64,000 bases of DNA. It comes from JBDHAC01 sp039589195 (GTDB lineage Bacteria > Gemmatimonadota > Gemmatimonadetes > Palauibacterales > Palauibacteraceae). Made by a program: the position numbers and the translations under genes. The stretch is taken from the NCBI GenBank assembly GCA_039589195.1, contig JBDHHV010000019.1, positions 1 through 64,000 of the forward strand, written 5' to 3'. This document shows, piece by piece, positions 9,381-18,668 of the stretch; within the stretch, counting starts at the first letter, position 1, and every line of letters begins with the position of its first letter. Below the pieces are notes generated by a model. That model saw only the letters and a list, made by a program, of their open reading frames with translations, was not told the DNA's origin and ran no database searches.

Positions 9381-10088
9381 TCAGCCAGCGGCGGCGGCGC
9401 GCGCCTCGCGCTCGTGGAGAGCATCGATCATCCGCTGTGCGCTCTCCTCCATGTCGATCACCAGGCGGTCGATCCGCGTGACGAAGTAGTTGTGCATGAT
9501 GTTGATCGGGATCGCGATCGTGAGGCCGGTGGCGGTCGTGATGAGGGCCACCTTGATCCCTCCGGCCACGAGCGTCGCTTCGACCTCGCCCGCGATCTCG
9601 ATCGCCTGGAACGCCATGATCATCCCGATCACGGTCCCGAGGAAGCCGAGGAGCGGAGCCACGTTCGCGAGGGTCGCAAGCCACACCAGACCCCTCTCGA
9701 GACCGGCCACCTGGATGGCGCCCGCGTTCTCGATCGCCTGCATGACGCGCTCGGTGCCCTCCTCGTGGCGGCGTAAGCCGGCCTTGAGGATCTCCGCGGC
9801 GGGGGCTTTCGAGTCCTCGCATCTCGCGAGCGCTTCATCGAGCCGACCCTGTGCGATCATCTCGTCCACGTCGCCGAGGAGCTTCCGGGTCCTGGCCGCC
9901 TTGGACTGGAGGTCGATGAACTTCCAGATGATGATGAGGATGCCGATGGCCAGAGCGAGGCCTAGCGGCCACATCATGAACCCACCCGCCTCCCAGATCT
10001 CACCCAGGTTGAGTTCTTGACCCTCGCCGAGTCGCGGCGATGCTTCCTGAATCGCCCAGAGTGTCGCAGCGAACAATGGTCTCTCCAA
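9381..10088 (-). CDS. exbB: MotA/TolQ/ExbB proton-channel family protein
   Basis: About 235 aa with three hydrophobic segments (MMWPLGLALAIGILIIIW; LANVAPLLGFLGTVIGMIMAF; GGIKVALITTATGLTIAIPINI). The pattern VAPLLGFLGTVIGMI followed by ALITTATGLTIAIP is diagnostic for the ExbB/TolQ channel that uses proton flow to drive TonB or Tol. It lies directly upstream of the TonB receptor, so energising that receptor is a reasonable inference. No exbD/tolR or tonB gene is adjacent in the window. The frame opens at a TTG (10088) without a clear Shine-Dalgarno; a nearby TTG at 10076 is an alternative start. A promoter lies at 10146-10174. Confidence 0.9.
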   Translation of the reverse strand: MERPLFAATLWAIQEASPRLGEGQELNLGEIWEAGGFMMWPLGLALAIGILIIIWKFIDLQSKAARTRKLLGDVDEMIAQGRLDEALARCEDSKAPAAEILKAGLRRHEEGTERVMQAIENAGAIQVAGLERGLVWLATLANVAPLLGFLGTVIGMIMAFQAIEIAGEVEATLVAGGIKVALITTATGLTIAIPINIMHNYFVTRIDRLVIDMEESAQRMIDALHEREARAAAAG

Positions 10089-10145
10089 CGGTAAAGTTAA
10101 TCCATCGCCGGGTGCTGCCAGCGGCGCCTGAAGGCAGGCCGGATC

Positions 10146-10174
10146 AAGCTAGGTGGGGGCTCAGGGTGCGTCAA
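10146..10174 (-). promoter_or_regulatory. sigma70-type promoter for the exbB-like gene
   Basis: On the minus strand: TTGACG (10174-10169), 17-base spacer, TAGCTT (10151-10146). It lies between oppF and exbB, so exbB is probably transcribed independently of the opp operon with a leader of about 50 bases. Confidence 0.55.
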
Positions 10175-10193
10175 GACAGAAGTTTTCCGGTCT

Positions 10194-11056
<863 letters not shown>

Positions 11057-11060
<4 letters not shown>

Positions 11061-12088
11061 TCTTCTCGACCCGGGTCGGCCGAGGCCGGAGCGAAGCCGG
11101 CTCCGATACGATTATCCGGTTCCTCGGCGAGCCAGCAGCGGGCCCGGGCCGCGCCCGCATCCAGCAGTGGAGGCAGTCTCTCCTCACACCGCTCCCACGC
11201 CCACGGGCAGCGGGGGTGGAACCGGCACCCGGGCGGCCACCGCGTCGCGTGAGGGACGCGTCCGGGTATCACCACCAGTCTCTCCGCCCGAGCATCGATC
11301 GACGGCACGGCTCGAAGGAGACCCTCCGTGTAAGGGTGAGTGGGCCTTCGAAACAGGTCGGGAGTCGCCGCTTCCTCTACGATCTGCCCGGCGTACATGA
11401 CGGCCACGCGATCCGCCACCTGCGAGACGACGGCCAGGTCGTGCGAGATCAGCAGGAGCGCCATCCCGCTCTCTCGCCGAAACGAGTCCAGCAGTTCCAG
11501 GATCTGGGCCTGGATCGTGACATCCAGGGCGGTGGTCGGCTCGTCGGCGATGAGCAGCGACGGGCCGCAGGCTATCGCCATCGCGACCATGACGCGCTGA
11601 CGCATCCCGCCCGACAACTCGTGCGGGTAGGCGCGCCGGGCTCGCTCGGGGTCCGGTAGACCGACTCGCTCGAGGAGGTGCAGCACCTCGGCGCGCAGAT
11701 CGGCCCGGGTGGCGCGCCGGTGCGTACGGACCGCCTCGGCGATCTGATGGCCGACGCGGTACACCGGGTTCAGGGACGTCATCGGCTCCTGGAAGATCAT
11801 CGCGATCTCGGCCCCGCGGACCCGTCGCAGCCTGGCGCCGGGCGCACCCAGCAGCTCCTCTCCCCGCAGACGAACGCTCGAGCCCGTGAGGGTACGGGAA
11901 GGCGGGGATGGAACGAGGCCGAGGATCGAGAGGGCGGTGATCGACTTCCCACACCCCGATTCGCCCACCAGCCCGAGGGTCTCACCCGGTCGGATGTCCA
12001 GCGAGACTCCATCCACGGCACGGGACTCGCCCTCATCGGTGTCGAAGTACACCCGCAGGTCTTCGACCTGCAGCACGGGCTCGCTCAC
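11057..12088 (-). CDS. oppD: Peptide/nickel-type ABC transporter ATP-binding subunit (OppD/DppD)
   Basis: 343 aa. Walker A GESGCGKS, Q-loop IFQEPMTSLNPVYRVGHQ (OppD/DppD signature), ABC signature LSGGMRQRVMVAMAI, Walker B LLIADEPTTALD, H-loop ISHDLAVVSQ. The C-terminal extension contains PPGCRFHPRCPWAWERC, the conserved Cys-containing motif of OppD/DppD proteins. It starts with GTG overlapping the oppC stop by four bases (GTGA). It forms a heterodimer with the following OppF and docks on OppB/OppC in the inner membrane. Confidence 0.96.
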
Positions 12089-13200
12089 GAGTCCGTCCCC
12101 ACGATGGTCCTCGGGTCGAGCGCGTCCCGCAGGCCGTCACCGATCAGGTTGAAGCTCATCACGGTGAGCACGATCGCGAGCCCCGGGAACAGGGTGATCC
12201 ACCACGCGTCCAGCATCACGTCACGGCCGGCCGCCACCATGCCGCCCCAGCTCGGCGCGGGTGGCGGCACCCCGAGCCCCAGGAAGCTGAGCGCGGCTTC
12301 GGCCAGGATCGTGTTCCCGATCCCGAGCGTGGCCGCGACGATGATCGGGCTCACGACATTCGGCAGGATGTGCCGGAACAGGATGCGCGACCGAGCGAAC
12401 CCCAGGGCTCGTGCGGCCAACACGTATTCTCGCTCGCGTACCGAGAGCACCTCGCCACGCACGACCCGCGAAGTGCCCATCCACCCCGTCAGCCCCAGCA
12501 CGATCGTGATGATGAGGATGGACGGCTCGATCAGAGCCACCACGGTGATCAGCAGAACAAGCCGGGGGAAGCTCAACAGCATGTCCACGACCCGCATCGA
12601 TGTGGAGTCCACCCACCCACGCGCGTATCCCGCTACGGCGCCGACCGCGGTGCCGAGCGTGATCGCGAGCGTCACCGCCAGAAACCCGATGAGGAGGCTG
12701 ATCCGGCCGCCGTACAGGACGCGGCTGAAGACGTCGCGACCGAAGCGGTCGGTGCCCATCGGGTGCGTCGGCGTCGGTCCATGGAACCGCGTCGCCACGA
12801 TGTCCGCACCCTGCTGCGCGGGATCGAATGGCGCGAGATATGGCGTGAGTAGCGCCGTACCGGCGAGCAGCGCGACCAACGCCAGCCCGACGATCGCGGG
12901 CCGGTGGCGACGGAAGGCGCGCCACGCGAGCCACCATTGTGTCTGGGGAGCGGCGGCGGCGCGGGCGGCGCGGGGTTGACCGAGCCGCCATGCGGTGACC
13001 AGCCCGCCCGCGAGCGTCAAGAGCGCGAGCCACTCGTCGACCGCACCACCACCGAGCGTGGCGATGATGCGATCCCACCGGGCGACGGCCAACCCCAGCA
13101 ACCACACCCAGACGCCGAGCGCGAGTATTCCACGCCCCGTGTCCCGGGACACCAATCGCGCCCCGGGTAGGATCAGGTCCGGCCACCGCCGGGCGCTCAT
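12085..13200 (-). CDS. oppC: Peptide/nickel-type ABC permease (OppC/DppC) with N-terminal extension
   Basis: 371 aa, clearly longer than the usual 280-300. Residues about 1-95 add two extra hydrophobic segments (ILALGVWVWLLGLAVA; LALLTLAGGLVTAW) before the ordinary OppC start (WWLAWRAFRRHRPAIVGLAL). The permease core has HPMGTDRFGRDVFSR, the cytoplasmic EAA loop (EYVLAARALGFARSRILFRHILPN) and LSFLGLGVPPPAPSWGGMV, all hallmarks of the family. It starts 18 bases after oppB. It forms the transmembrane channel with OppB. Confidence 0.94.
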   Translation of the reverse strand: MSARRWPDLILPGARLVSRDTGRGILALGVWVWLLGLAVARWDRIIATLGGGAVDEWLALLTLAGGLVTAWRLGQPRAARAAAAPQTQWWLAWRAFRRHRPAIVGLALVALLAGTALLTPYLAPFDPAQQGADIVATRFHGPTPTHPMGTDRFGRDVFSRVLYGGRISLLIGFLAVTLAITLGTAVGAVAGYARGWVDSTSMRVVDMLLSFPRLVLLITVVALIEPSILIITIVLGLTGWMGTSRVVRGEVLSVREREYVLAARALGFARSRILFRHILPNVVSPIIVAATLGIGNTILAEAALSFLGLGVPPPAPSWGGMVAAGRDVMLDAWWITLFPGLAIVLTVMSFNLIGDGLRDALDPRTIVGTDS

Positions 13201-13218
13201 CGGGTACCCGGCCCGCGT

Positions 13219-14196
13219 CTACTCATAGCGGATGCGCGGATCCACGACCGCGTACAGCAGATCGGCCACGAGGTTGCCCGCGATCACGAGCGCCGCGAAC
13301 AGGAAGCTCCCCGCCAGCACGACCGGATAGTCGCGCGCCAGGATGGCGTCGTGCATCAGGCGACCCATACCGGGCCACGAGAACACCACCTCGATCACGA
13401 CCGCGCCACCGAACAGGATCGGGAGGAAGAGCCCCAGCAGGCTCACGACGGGGATCATCGCGTTTCTAAGCGCGTGCACGAGCACGACGCGTCTCTCGGT
13501 CAGACCTTTCGCGCGCGCGGTCCGGATATAGTCCTGACCGATCACTTCCAGCATCGAGCCGCGCATGTAGCGGGCGACCGCCGCGGCCGATGCGACCCCC
13601 AGCGCGATCGTCGGAAGGACGAGGTGTCGGCCCCGATCCGCGAGCCGGCCCCACAACCCCATCGCATCGTAGTCCAGGCTCTGCATGCCCGAGATCGGGA
13701 GCCTGGCTCCGTCCGGCACCGCATTCGACGAGACGATCAGGATCAGCATCAACCCGAGCCAGAAGCCGGGCATCGAGTAGATGAACAGCGCCAGGAAGGT
13801 GAGCGAGTGATCCAGGACCGAGTACTGGCGGATCGCCTGCACGATCCCCACGGCGCAGCCGATGATGAAGATCAGTCCGAGCGACACACCGCCGAGCAGC
13901 AGCGTGTTCGGGAGCGCGTCCGCGAGCACGGCCGTCACGGGTCTGAATTGACTGAAGCTGTACCCGAAGTCCCCGCTCAGAAAGCTGCCGAGCCAGCGCA
14001 CGTATTGCTCGTAGAGCGGCCGATCCAGCCCGAAGTTGCGACGCATCTGCTCGATCACTTCGGGGCTGACGTTGGGGTTGAAGAACGCGGTGGTCGGATC
14101 TCCAGGCGCGAGATGGAGGAGGAGGAAGAGGAGGGTCAGGATCCCCCATAGCAGGGGGATCGCGCCCATCAGCCGGCGGATGAGGTATCGGAGCAG
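13219..14196 (-). CDS. oppB: Peptide/nickel-type ABC permease (OppB/DppB), probable CTG start
   Basis: Inner-membrane permease with six predicted membrane segments, PGDPTTAFFNPNVSPE after the first, and the EAA loop DYIRTARAKGLTERRVVLVHALRNA. The first ATG is at 14169, but the nine codons before it read LLRYLIRRL, the conserved OppB/DppB N-terminus (compare MLRYLLRRL), and no ATG, GTG or TTG precedes them. A strong Shine-Dalgarno (AAGGGGG, 14207-14201) sits just upstream of CTG 14196, so I place the start there (325 aa). The first gene downstream of the two binding-protein genes, after a gap of 60 bases. Confidence 0.9.
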   Translation of the reverse strand: MLRYLIRRLMGAIPLLWGILTLLFLLLHLAPGDPTTAFFNPNVSPEVIEQMRRNFGLDRPLYEQYVRWLGSFLSGDFGYSFSQFRPVTAVLADALPNTLLLGGVSLGLIFIIGCAVGIVQAIRQYSVLDHSLTFLALFIYSMPGFWLGLMLILIVSSNAVPDGARLPISGMQSLDYDAMGLWGRLADRGRHLVLPTIALGVASAAAVARYMRGSMLEVIGQDYIRTARAKGLTERRVVLVHALRNAMIPVVSLLGLFLPILFGGAVVIEVVFSWPGMGRLMHDAILARDYPVVLAGSFLFAALVIAGNLVADLLYAVVDPRIRYE

Positions 14197-14256
14197 CGGA
14201 CCCCCTTTTCCTGCCGTCGGTCGTCCGGCCTGTCGAGCCGCTGGCGGGTCAGACCG

Positions 14257-15924
14257 CTACGGAGACCCGTTGGCGGCACGGTAATCCGGGTGGACCCACC
14301 AATCCCGTACGCTCGTGAACTCGCCGCGCGCGTCCAACACGAGACCCTGGAGCTCGCGCCGCACCCCCACCGCGTCGGTGGTGAAATACAGGAAGGTGAA
14401 CGGCTGATCCCCCTGAACGATGCGATTGTACTTTCGGTACAGCCGCAATCGGGTCGGTCGGTCCCGTACCATCGGGATCGAGTCCAACACGGGATCGAGC
14501 TCCCGGTTGCAATAGCTCGCGAACTGGAAGATCTCGCCCAGGTGGCTGCAGGCGAACAACGGACGGTCATCCACCTCGAAGTCCGGGTCCCAGGCCAGCA
14601 CGACGGCGTCGAATCGTCTCTCCGGGCTCGTGAGGGCTGCCGCGAGCGCACCGGACTCCCGCGTCGACGGGGTCGCCTCCACCCCGATCGCCCGCAGTTG
14701 ACTCTGGACGATCACCGAGATGTCCTGGTTTACCTGACGATCGTTCGTCGAGAGCTCGAAGCTCAACTCGTTTCCGGCCCGGTCGCGCACCCCATCCCCG
14801 TCCGAGTCCGTCCAGCCCAACGAGTCCAGGAGGGCGGCTGCCCCCTCAGGGTCGTAGGCGAGAGGGGCGAGCTCGGCCTCGTACGCCCAGTGCCATGGCC
14901 CGATCGGGCCGTTGGCGACGCGTCCCAGACCGTTTCGCACCGCACCCACGAGCGAGGGGCGATCGATCGCCATCGTGAGCGCGCGACGCACGGCCGCGTC
15001 CCGGAAGACCGGCCGCTGTCCGTTCCACACAATGAACGTGTAAGACCGGATGGGGAACGTCAGTACCGCCAGATCCGGATCCGCCTCGATGCGCTCGATT
15101 TGCGACGGCGGCAGGTCGCGCAGCATGTGGACGGATCCCGTCCGCAGCTCGGCGAACAGCGTCGCCTCGTCCGGCACCGCCTTGTAGACGAGCCGGTCCA
15201 GGTAGGGTCGCCCCCCCAGCCCGTTCGGGAAGCCCTCGTTCGCCTCGAACACCCAGCGGTCACCGGGAAGCCGCTCCACGAAGCGGAAGGGCCCGTTCCC
15301 GACGGGAGCCTCGGTGCCGAACGGATCGCGCCCGAGTTCCTCCGGCCCGACATCACCCAGAAGGTGCGCGGGCATGATCGGCAGCTGTGTCCACCCGTAC
15401 AGGAAACCGGCGTGCGGTCGCAGCACGAAACGAATCGTGTACGGGTCGAGAACCTCGGCCCCCTCCCATTGATCGAACCACTCTCTGTTCGGAAATGCGG
15501 TGCGGGGCTCTTTGAGTCGCTCGAACGTGAAGGCCACGTCGCGTGCGGTCGTTGACACGCCATCGTGCCACCGTACGTCGCGCCGGAGGTGGAAGACGAC
15601 CTGGGTGCTGTCCTGATTGAGCTCCCAGGACTCGGCGAGATAGGGCTCCGCCTGCATGGTGGAGTCGTGACGCAGAAGCGTCATGAGAAGGACGTGCTTC
15701 TGAAGCTCCGCCGCCAGATGCCCCGTAGTGGCGGCGGGATTCACAGTCGCTACATCGGCCGCCCCACCCACGACGGCCGTGCCACCGAATCGCTCCGATT
15801 CGGCCACCGGCGGCAACGCCGGAATCTCCTCGAGTGACTCCGTGCGATCGCCACACCCCCAGCCCGACAGGGCTAGCGACACACAGAGCGTGCGGGAAAG
15901 TAGCGCCGCCCACGCGTTCCTCAT
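14257..15924 (-). CDS. Peptide/nickel ABC transporter substrate-binding lipoprotein (family 5), copy 1
   Basis: 555 aa. N-terminal signal with a cysteine near residue 24 (LSGWGCGD), likely lipid-anchored although the lipobox is imperfect. SBP family 5 features: FGGTAVVGGAADVATVNP at the start, PYLAESWELNQDSTQVVFHLR, VRWHDGVSTTARDVAFTFER, and the late LAWDPDFEVDD region. These proteins bind oligopeptides, dipeptides, nickel chelates or other small solutes in the periplasm and hand them to OppB/C. It is a paralogue of the gene immediately upstream (16063-17706), and both end in a similar ELQG-DARGE motif. Substrate cannot be inferred. Confidence 0.93.
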   Translation of the reverse strand: MRNAWAALLSRTLCVSLALSGWGCGDRTESLEEIPALPPVAESERFGGTAVVGGAADVATVNPAATTGHLAAELQKHVLLMTLLRHDSTMQAEPYLAESWELNQDSTQVVFHLRRDVRWHDGVSTTARDVAFTFERLKEPRTAFPNREWFDQWEGAEVLDPYTIRFVLRPHAGFLYGWTQLPIMPAHLLGDVGPEELGRDPFGTEAPVGNGPFRFVERLPGDRWVFEANEGFPNGLGGRPYLDRLVYKAVPDEATLFAELRTGSVHMLRDLPPSQIERIEADPDLAVLTFPIRSYTFIVWNGQRPVFRDAAVRRALTMAIDRPSLVGAVRNGLGRVANGPIGPWHWAYEAELAPLAYDPEGAAALLDSLGWTDSDGDGVRDRAGNELSFELSTNDRQVNQDISVIVQSQLRAIGVEATPSTRESGALAAALTSPERRFDAVVLAWDPDFEVDDRPLFACSHLGEIFQFASYCNRELDPVLDSIPMVRDRPTRLRLYRKYNRIVQGDQPFTFLYFTTDAVGVRRELQGLVLDARGEFTSVRDWWVHPDYRAANGSP

Positions 15925-16062
15925 CGTCCTCCTCCTCCCAACCCCCGCGGGGTCGAAACGACACCCTCACGACGACTTACAATACGCCCTCCGGGGCGCG
16001 GCGCACATATGCCCCCGGGTCCCCGGGGGGGCGCCGGTCGTGCCGGTCTCCCGGCTACCGGC

Positions 16063-17706
16063 TCACGGAGGCGAGACCCAGCGCCAGCGCGGGAGCGTCA
16101 TCAGCTCGCCACGTGCATCCATCTCGACTCCCTGCAACTCGCTCCGCACGCCCGCGAGCTCATCGTTCCAGAACAGCAACGTGATCGGTTGGTCCGCCTG
16201 CACGATCTCGGCGAAGCGGCGCCAGATGCCGGTGGCCTCGGCGGCGTCCAGCGTGCGCGCCCCCAGATCCATCAGGCTGTCCGCCTCGGGGTTCGAGTAC
16301 GAGCTTCGGTTCGCGCTCCCCTCGATGGCGACCTGGCTCGAGTGGAACAGGGGTCGCGGGTCGACCCGGAAGTTGTCGAGGACCCAGTTGGTGAGCACGG
16401 CGTCGAAGTCGCGCGATCGGTGTAGCCCGAGGACGGTTTGCCACTCCAGCAGGCGGGCCTCGACCTCGATACCCACTCTGGCGAGCTGGGCCTGCACCAC
16501 CTGCACGAGATCCGCGAACACCGGGTTTCGCTGGCTCGCCAACAACTGAAAGCGCAGCGGACGGCCGTCGCGCTCACGCACGCCATCCCCGTCCACGTCA
16601 CGCCAGCCGAGGCCCTCCAGTATGGCCGCCGCGGAGTCGGGCGCGTATGGGAGCGGCGACAGGGAAGGCGCGTACGGGTGCCACGGGGGAATCACGCTGC
16701 TCGCAGGCTGTCCCAGCCCACGCAGGATCGCATCGAGCAACTCCTCGCGATCGATCGCCAACGCGAGCGCGCGACGTGCCCCGGACTCGCGAAACGGATC
16801 CCGGCGTGTGTTCCACCCGATGTAGGTGAACTGACGCCACGGGAAGGAGAGTAGCTCGACGCCGGGTGCGTCGCGGACCCGCTCGGCGTCCTGTGGAGCC
16901 AGGGGCCCGTCGACGTGGATATCGCCTCGCAGAAGCTCCGCCAGCCGCGTGGTCCGCTCGGGCAGGAAGCGATATACGACCCGTCCGATCTCGGCGGCGC
17001 CACCGAGGGCCGCGGGGAAGGCGGGCTCGCGCTCCAACTCGAGCGCCTGGCCGACCTCCCAGCGTACGAACCGATACGGACCGCTTCCGAGCGGTGCCCG
17101 GCCGAACGGGTCGCGCGCGAGATCCTCGGGGGAGACCTCTTCGAGCAGGTGCTTCGGCACCGGAGGCCAGAAGAAATCCTCCAGCGGCTCAGCGTGCGGG
17201 GCCGTGAAGGTGAAGCGGATCCGATACGGGTCTAGGACCGCCGCCGTCTGGACGTTCGACAGGTACGCCGCTCCGAGCGGCGAGGCCACGGCCGGGTTCT
17301 TGGCCAGATCGAAGGTGAACTTCACGTCCTCGGCCGTGACCGGCTCGCCATCGTGCCAGGTCACGTCGCTGCGAAGCTGGAACGTGATTCCCGTATCGGA
17401 TAGCGTCCACGCTTCCGCCAGCCACGGCTGCACGTTGAACGACGCGTCGTAGGTCACGAGGGGCGTGAACAGGAGAGAGTAAATGAGGTCGTTCGCGTTC
17501 TGGTCCGTGCTCACGACCGGATTCAGGGTCTGGAGCTCGGCCGCGTACCCCAACACGAGAGCAGCCGGCCGCCTCGCACCCGTCTCCCGCGAATCGCCAC
17601 AGGCCCAGCACGCGAACAACACCCACAGGAGCATGCCTGCGCGCCGTGCGGTGCGCGGGGATGTCGACCGCCTGACGGGCTCCCGCCTCGATGAGCTCTC
17701 GTTCAC
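16063..17706 (-). CDS. Peptide/nickel ABC transporter substrate-binding lipoprotein (family 5), copy 2
   Basis: About 547 aa from the GTG at 17706, chosen because it supplies an arginine-rich n-region before the hydrophobic LLWVLFACWAC; the internal ATG at 17634 would leave no positive n-region. Further upstream the frame is open but overlaps lipM and looks non-coding. SBP family 5 motifs: LGYAAELQTLNPVVSTDQN, PWLAEAWTLSDTGITFQLR, VTWHDGEPVTAEDVKFTF, FGRAPLGSGPYRF. First gene of the importer operon, upstream of its paralogue. Two binding proteins sharing one permease would widen the range of substrates; that is inference. Confidence 0.92.
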   Translation of the reverse strand: MNESSSRREPVRRSTSPRTARRAGMLLWVLFACWACGDSRETGARRPAALVLGYAAELQTLNPVVSTDQNANDLIYSLLFTPLVTYDASFNVQPWLAEAWTLSDTGITFQLRSDVTWHDGEPVTAEDVKFTFDLAKNPAVASPLGAAYLSNVQTAAVLDPYRIRFTFTAPHAEPLEDFFWPPVPKHLLEEVSPEDLARDPFGRAPLGSGPYRFVRWEVGQALELEREPAFPAALGGAAEIGRVVYRFLPERTTRLAELLRGDIHVDGPLAPQDAERVRDAPGVELLSFPWRQFTYIGWNTRRDPFRESGARRALALAIDREELLDAILRGLGQPASSVIPPWHPYAPSLSPLPYAPDSAAAILEGLGWRDVDGDGVRERDGRPLRFQLLASQRNPVFADLVQVVQAQLARVGIEVEARLLEWQTVLGLHRSRDFDAVLTNWVLDNFRVDPRPLFHSSQVAIEGSANRSSYSNPEADSLMDLGARTLDAAEATGIWRRFAEIVQADQPITLLFWNDELAGVRSELQGVEMDARGELMTLPRWRWVSPP

Positions 17707-17792
17707 AGGCCGAACGTACCGACCCCCGATCGCGAGTGAAAGCAACGGGCGGGAACGGAGAGCGAGTCGCGTCGCGTATTCCCTGGCGCGCG

Positions 17793-18668
17793 CTAGCGGT
17801 GCCAGGTCCACGCGCCGCTCCGGTACTTCTTCTCGAGCTCCCGAGCTTCCATCTCCAGCGCGGGGTCGAGGCTCGCCGGCTCCGGCTTGCACCCGAACTC
17901 GGTTCCGAACGCGTCGCTGAGGGTTTGAATCAGGAGCGTGGGCTCGGGCATCTCTCGCACCAGCTCCGAGAGGCCGATCGCCGCACTCTCGGTCCGATCG
18001 CCCCTTTGCGCATCCAGGTTCCCCCACGCTTGCTCGTTCACCAAAAGGATCGACCCGTGCTGGAGGAGCACGCCCCGGTGCCTCCATTGGGCGCTCCCGA
18101 CGAGCTTGCGGCCGCCGGCCGTTACCTCGCCCTGTGCCGGTTCCTGAAAGCACGGCCGAGATCCGAGTGGGCCGGGAGCTGGATCGGGGCCCGGGGCAGG
18201 GTCAAGGCCGAGGGTGGGATCGAGTGAGGCGCCGAGTCGGGTCAATCCGCCGTGGAGGGCGGCGTTGATGCGCCGATACGTGCGACGCGGCCCGCCCCAC
18301 AGCCGATCGGGAGCCGTCACGCTGTAGGTGAGCTCCCGACTGTGGTACACGGAGCGTCCACCGGTCGGACGCCGCACGACGTCTTCGCCGGGACAAAGCT
18401 CGTCCCGAGAGCGCTCCTGGATCCACTCGGGCGTCGTCTGGTTACGACCGAGCGACAGACAGCCCGGCTCCCACGTGTAGAATCTGAGCGTCGCGGCGCC
18501 GGTCCGCGCGAGACCCATCAATGCCTCGTCCACCGCCATGTTCCGGGCTCCCGCCCCGGGTCCGTCGATGCGAAGCAGGAAGCGCGTGGGGACCGCGGCA
18601 GGATGGGGGTGTGTGGGGTGCGAGGGTCGACCGCCGGTCCCGGCTAGTCGCCGTCCGGGAAGCTCCAT
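17793..18668 (-). CDS. lipM: LipM-type octanoyltransferase (lipoate biosynthesis)
   Basis: 291 aa, biotin/lipoate A/B transferase fold. Key motifs match LipM rather than LplA: RPTGGRSVYHSRELTYSV (substrate pocket), a Cys in SRPCFQEP (Cys173, at the LipM acyl-thioester position), invariant Lys188 in GGRKLVGSAQWR, and GVLLQHGSILL. LipM moves octanoate from acyl-carrier protein to GcvH; LipA and an amidotransferase complete and relay lipoyl groups. The start overlaps gcvPB by 25 bases, so it is coupled to the glycine-cleavage genes. An insert of DPAPGP-type repeats (about residues 150-168) is a local oddity. LplA-like ligase is the alternative but fits less well. Confidence 0.82.
   Translation of the reverse strand: MELPGRRLAGTGGRPSHPTHPHPAAVPTRFLLRIDGPGAGARNMAVDEALMGLARTGAATLRFYTWEPGCLSLGRNQTTPEWIQERSRDELCPGEDVVRRPTGGRSVYHSRELTYSVTAPDRLWGGPRRTYRRINAALHGGLTRLGASLDPTLGLDPAPGPDPAPGPLGSRPCFQEPAQGEVTAGGRKLVGSAQWRHRGVLLQHGSILLVNEQAWGNLDAQRGDRTESAAIGLSELVREMPEPTLLIQTLSDAFGTEFGCKPEPASLDPALEMEARELEKKYRSGAWTWHR

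Noticed and set aside
16012..16030. GC-only palindrome between the two binding-protein genes
   Set aside because: No T-tract and low complexity (C/G runs); could be chance in GC-rich spacer, so not called a terminator.
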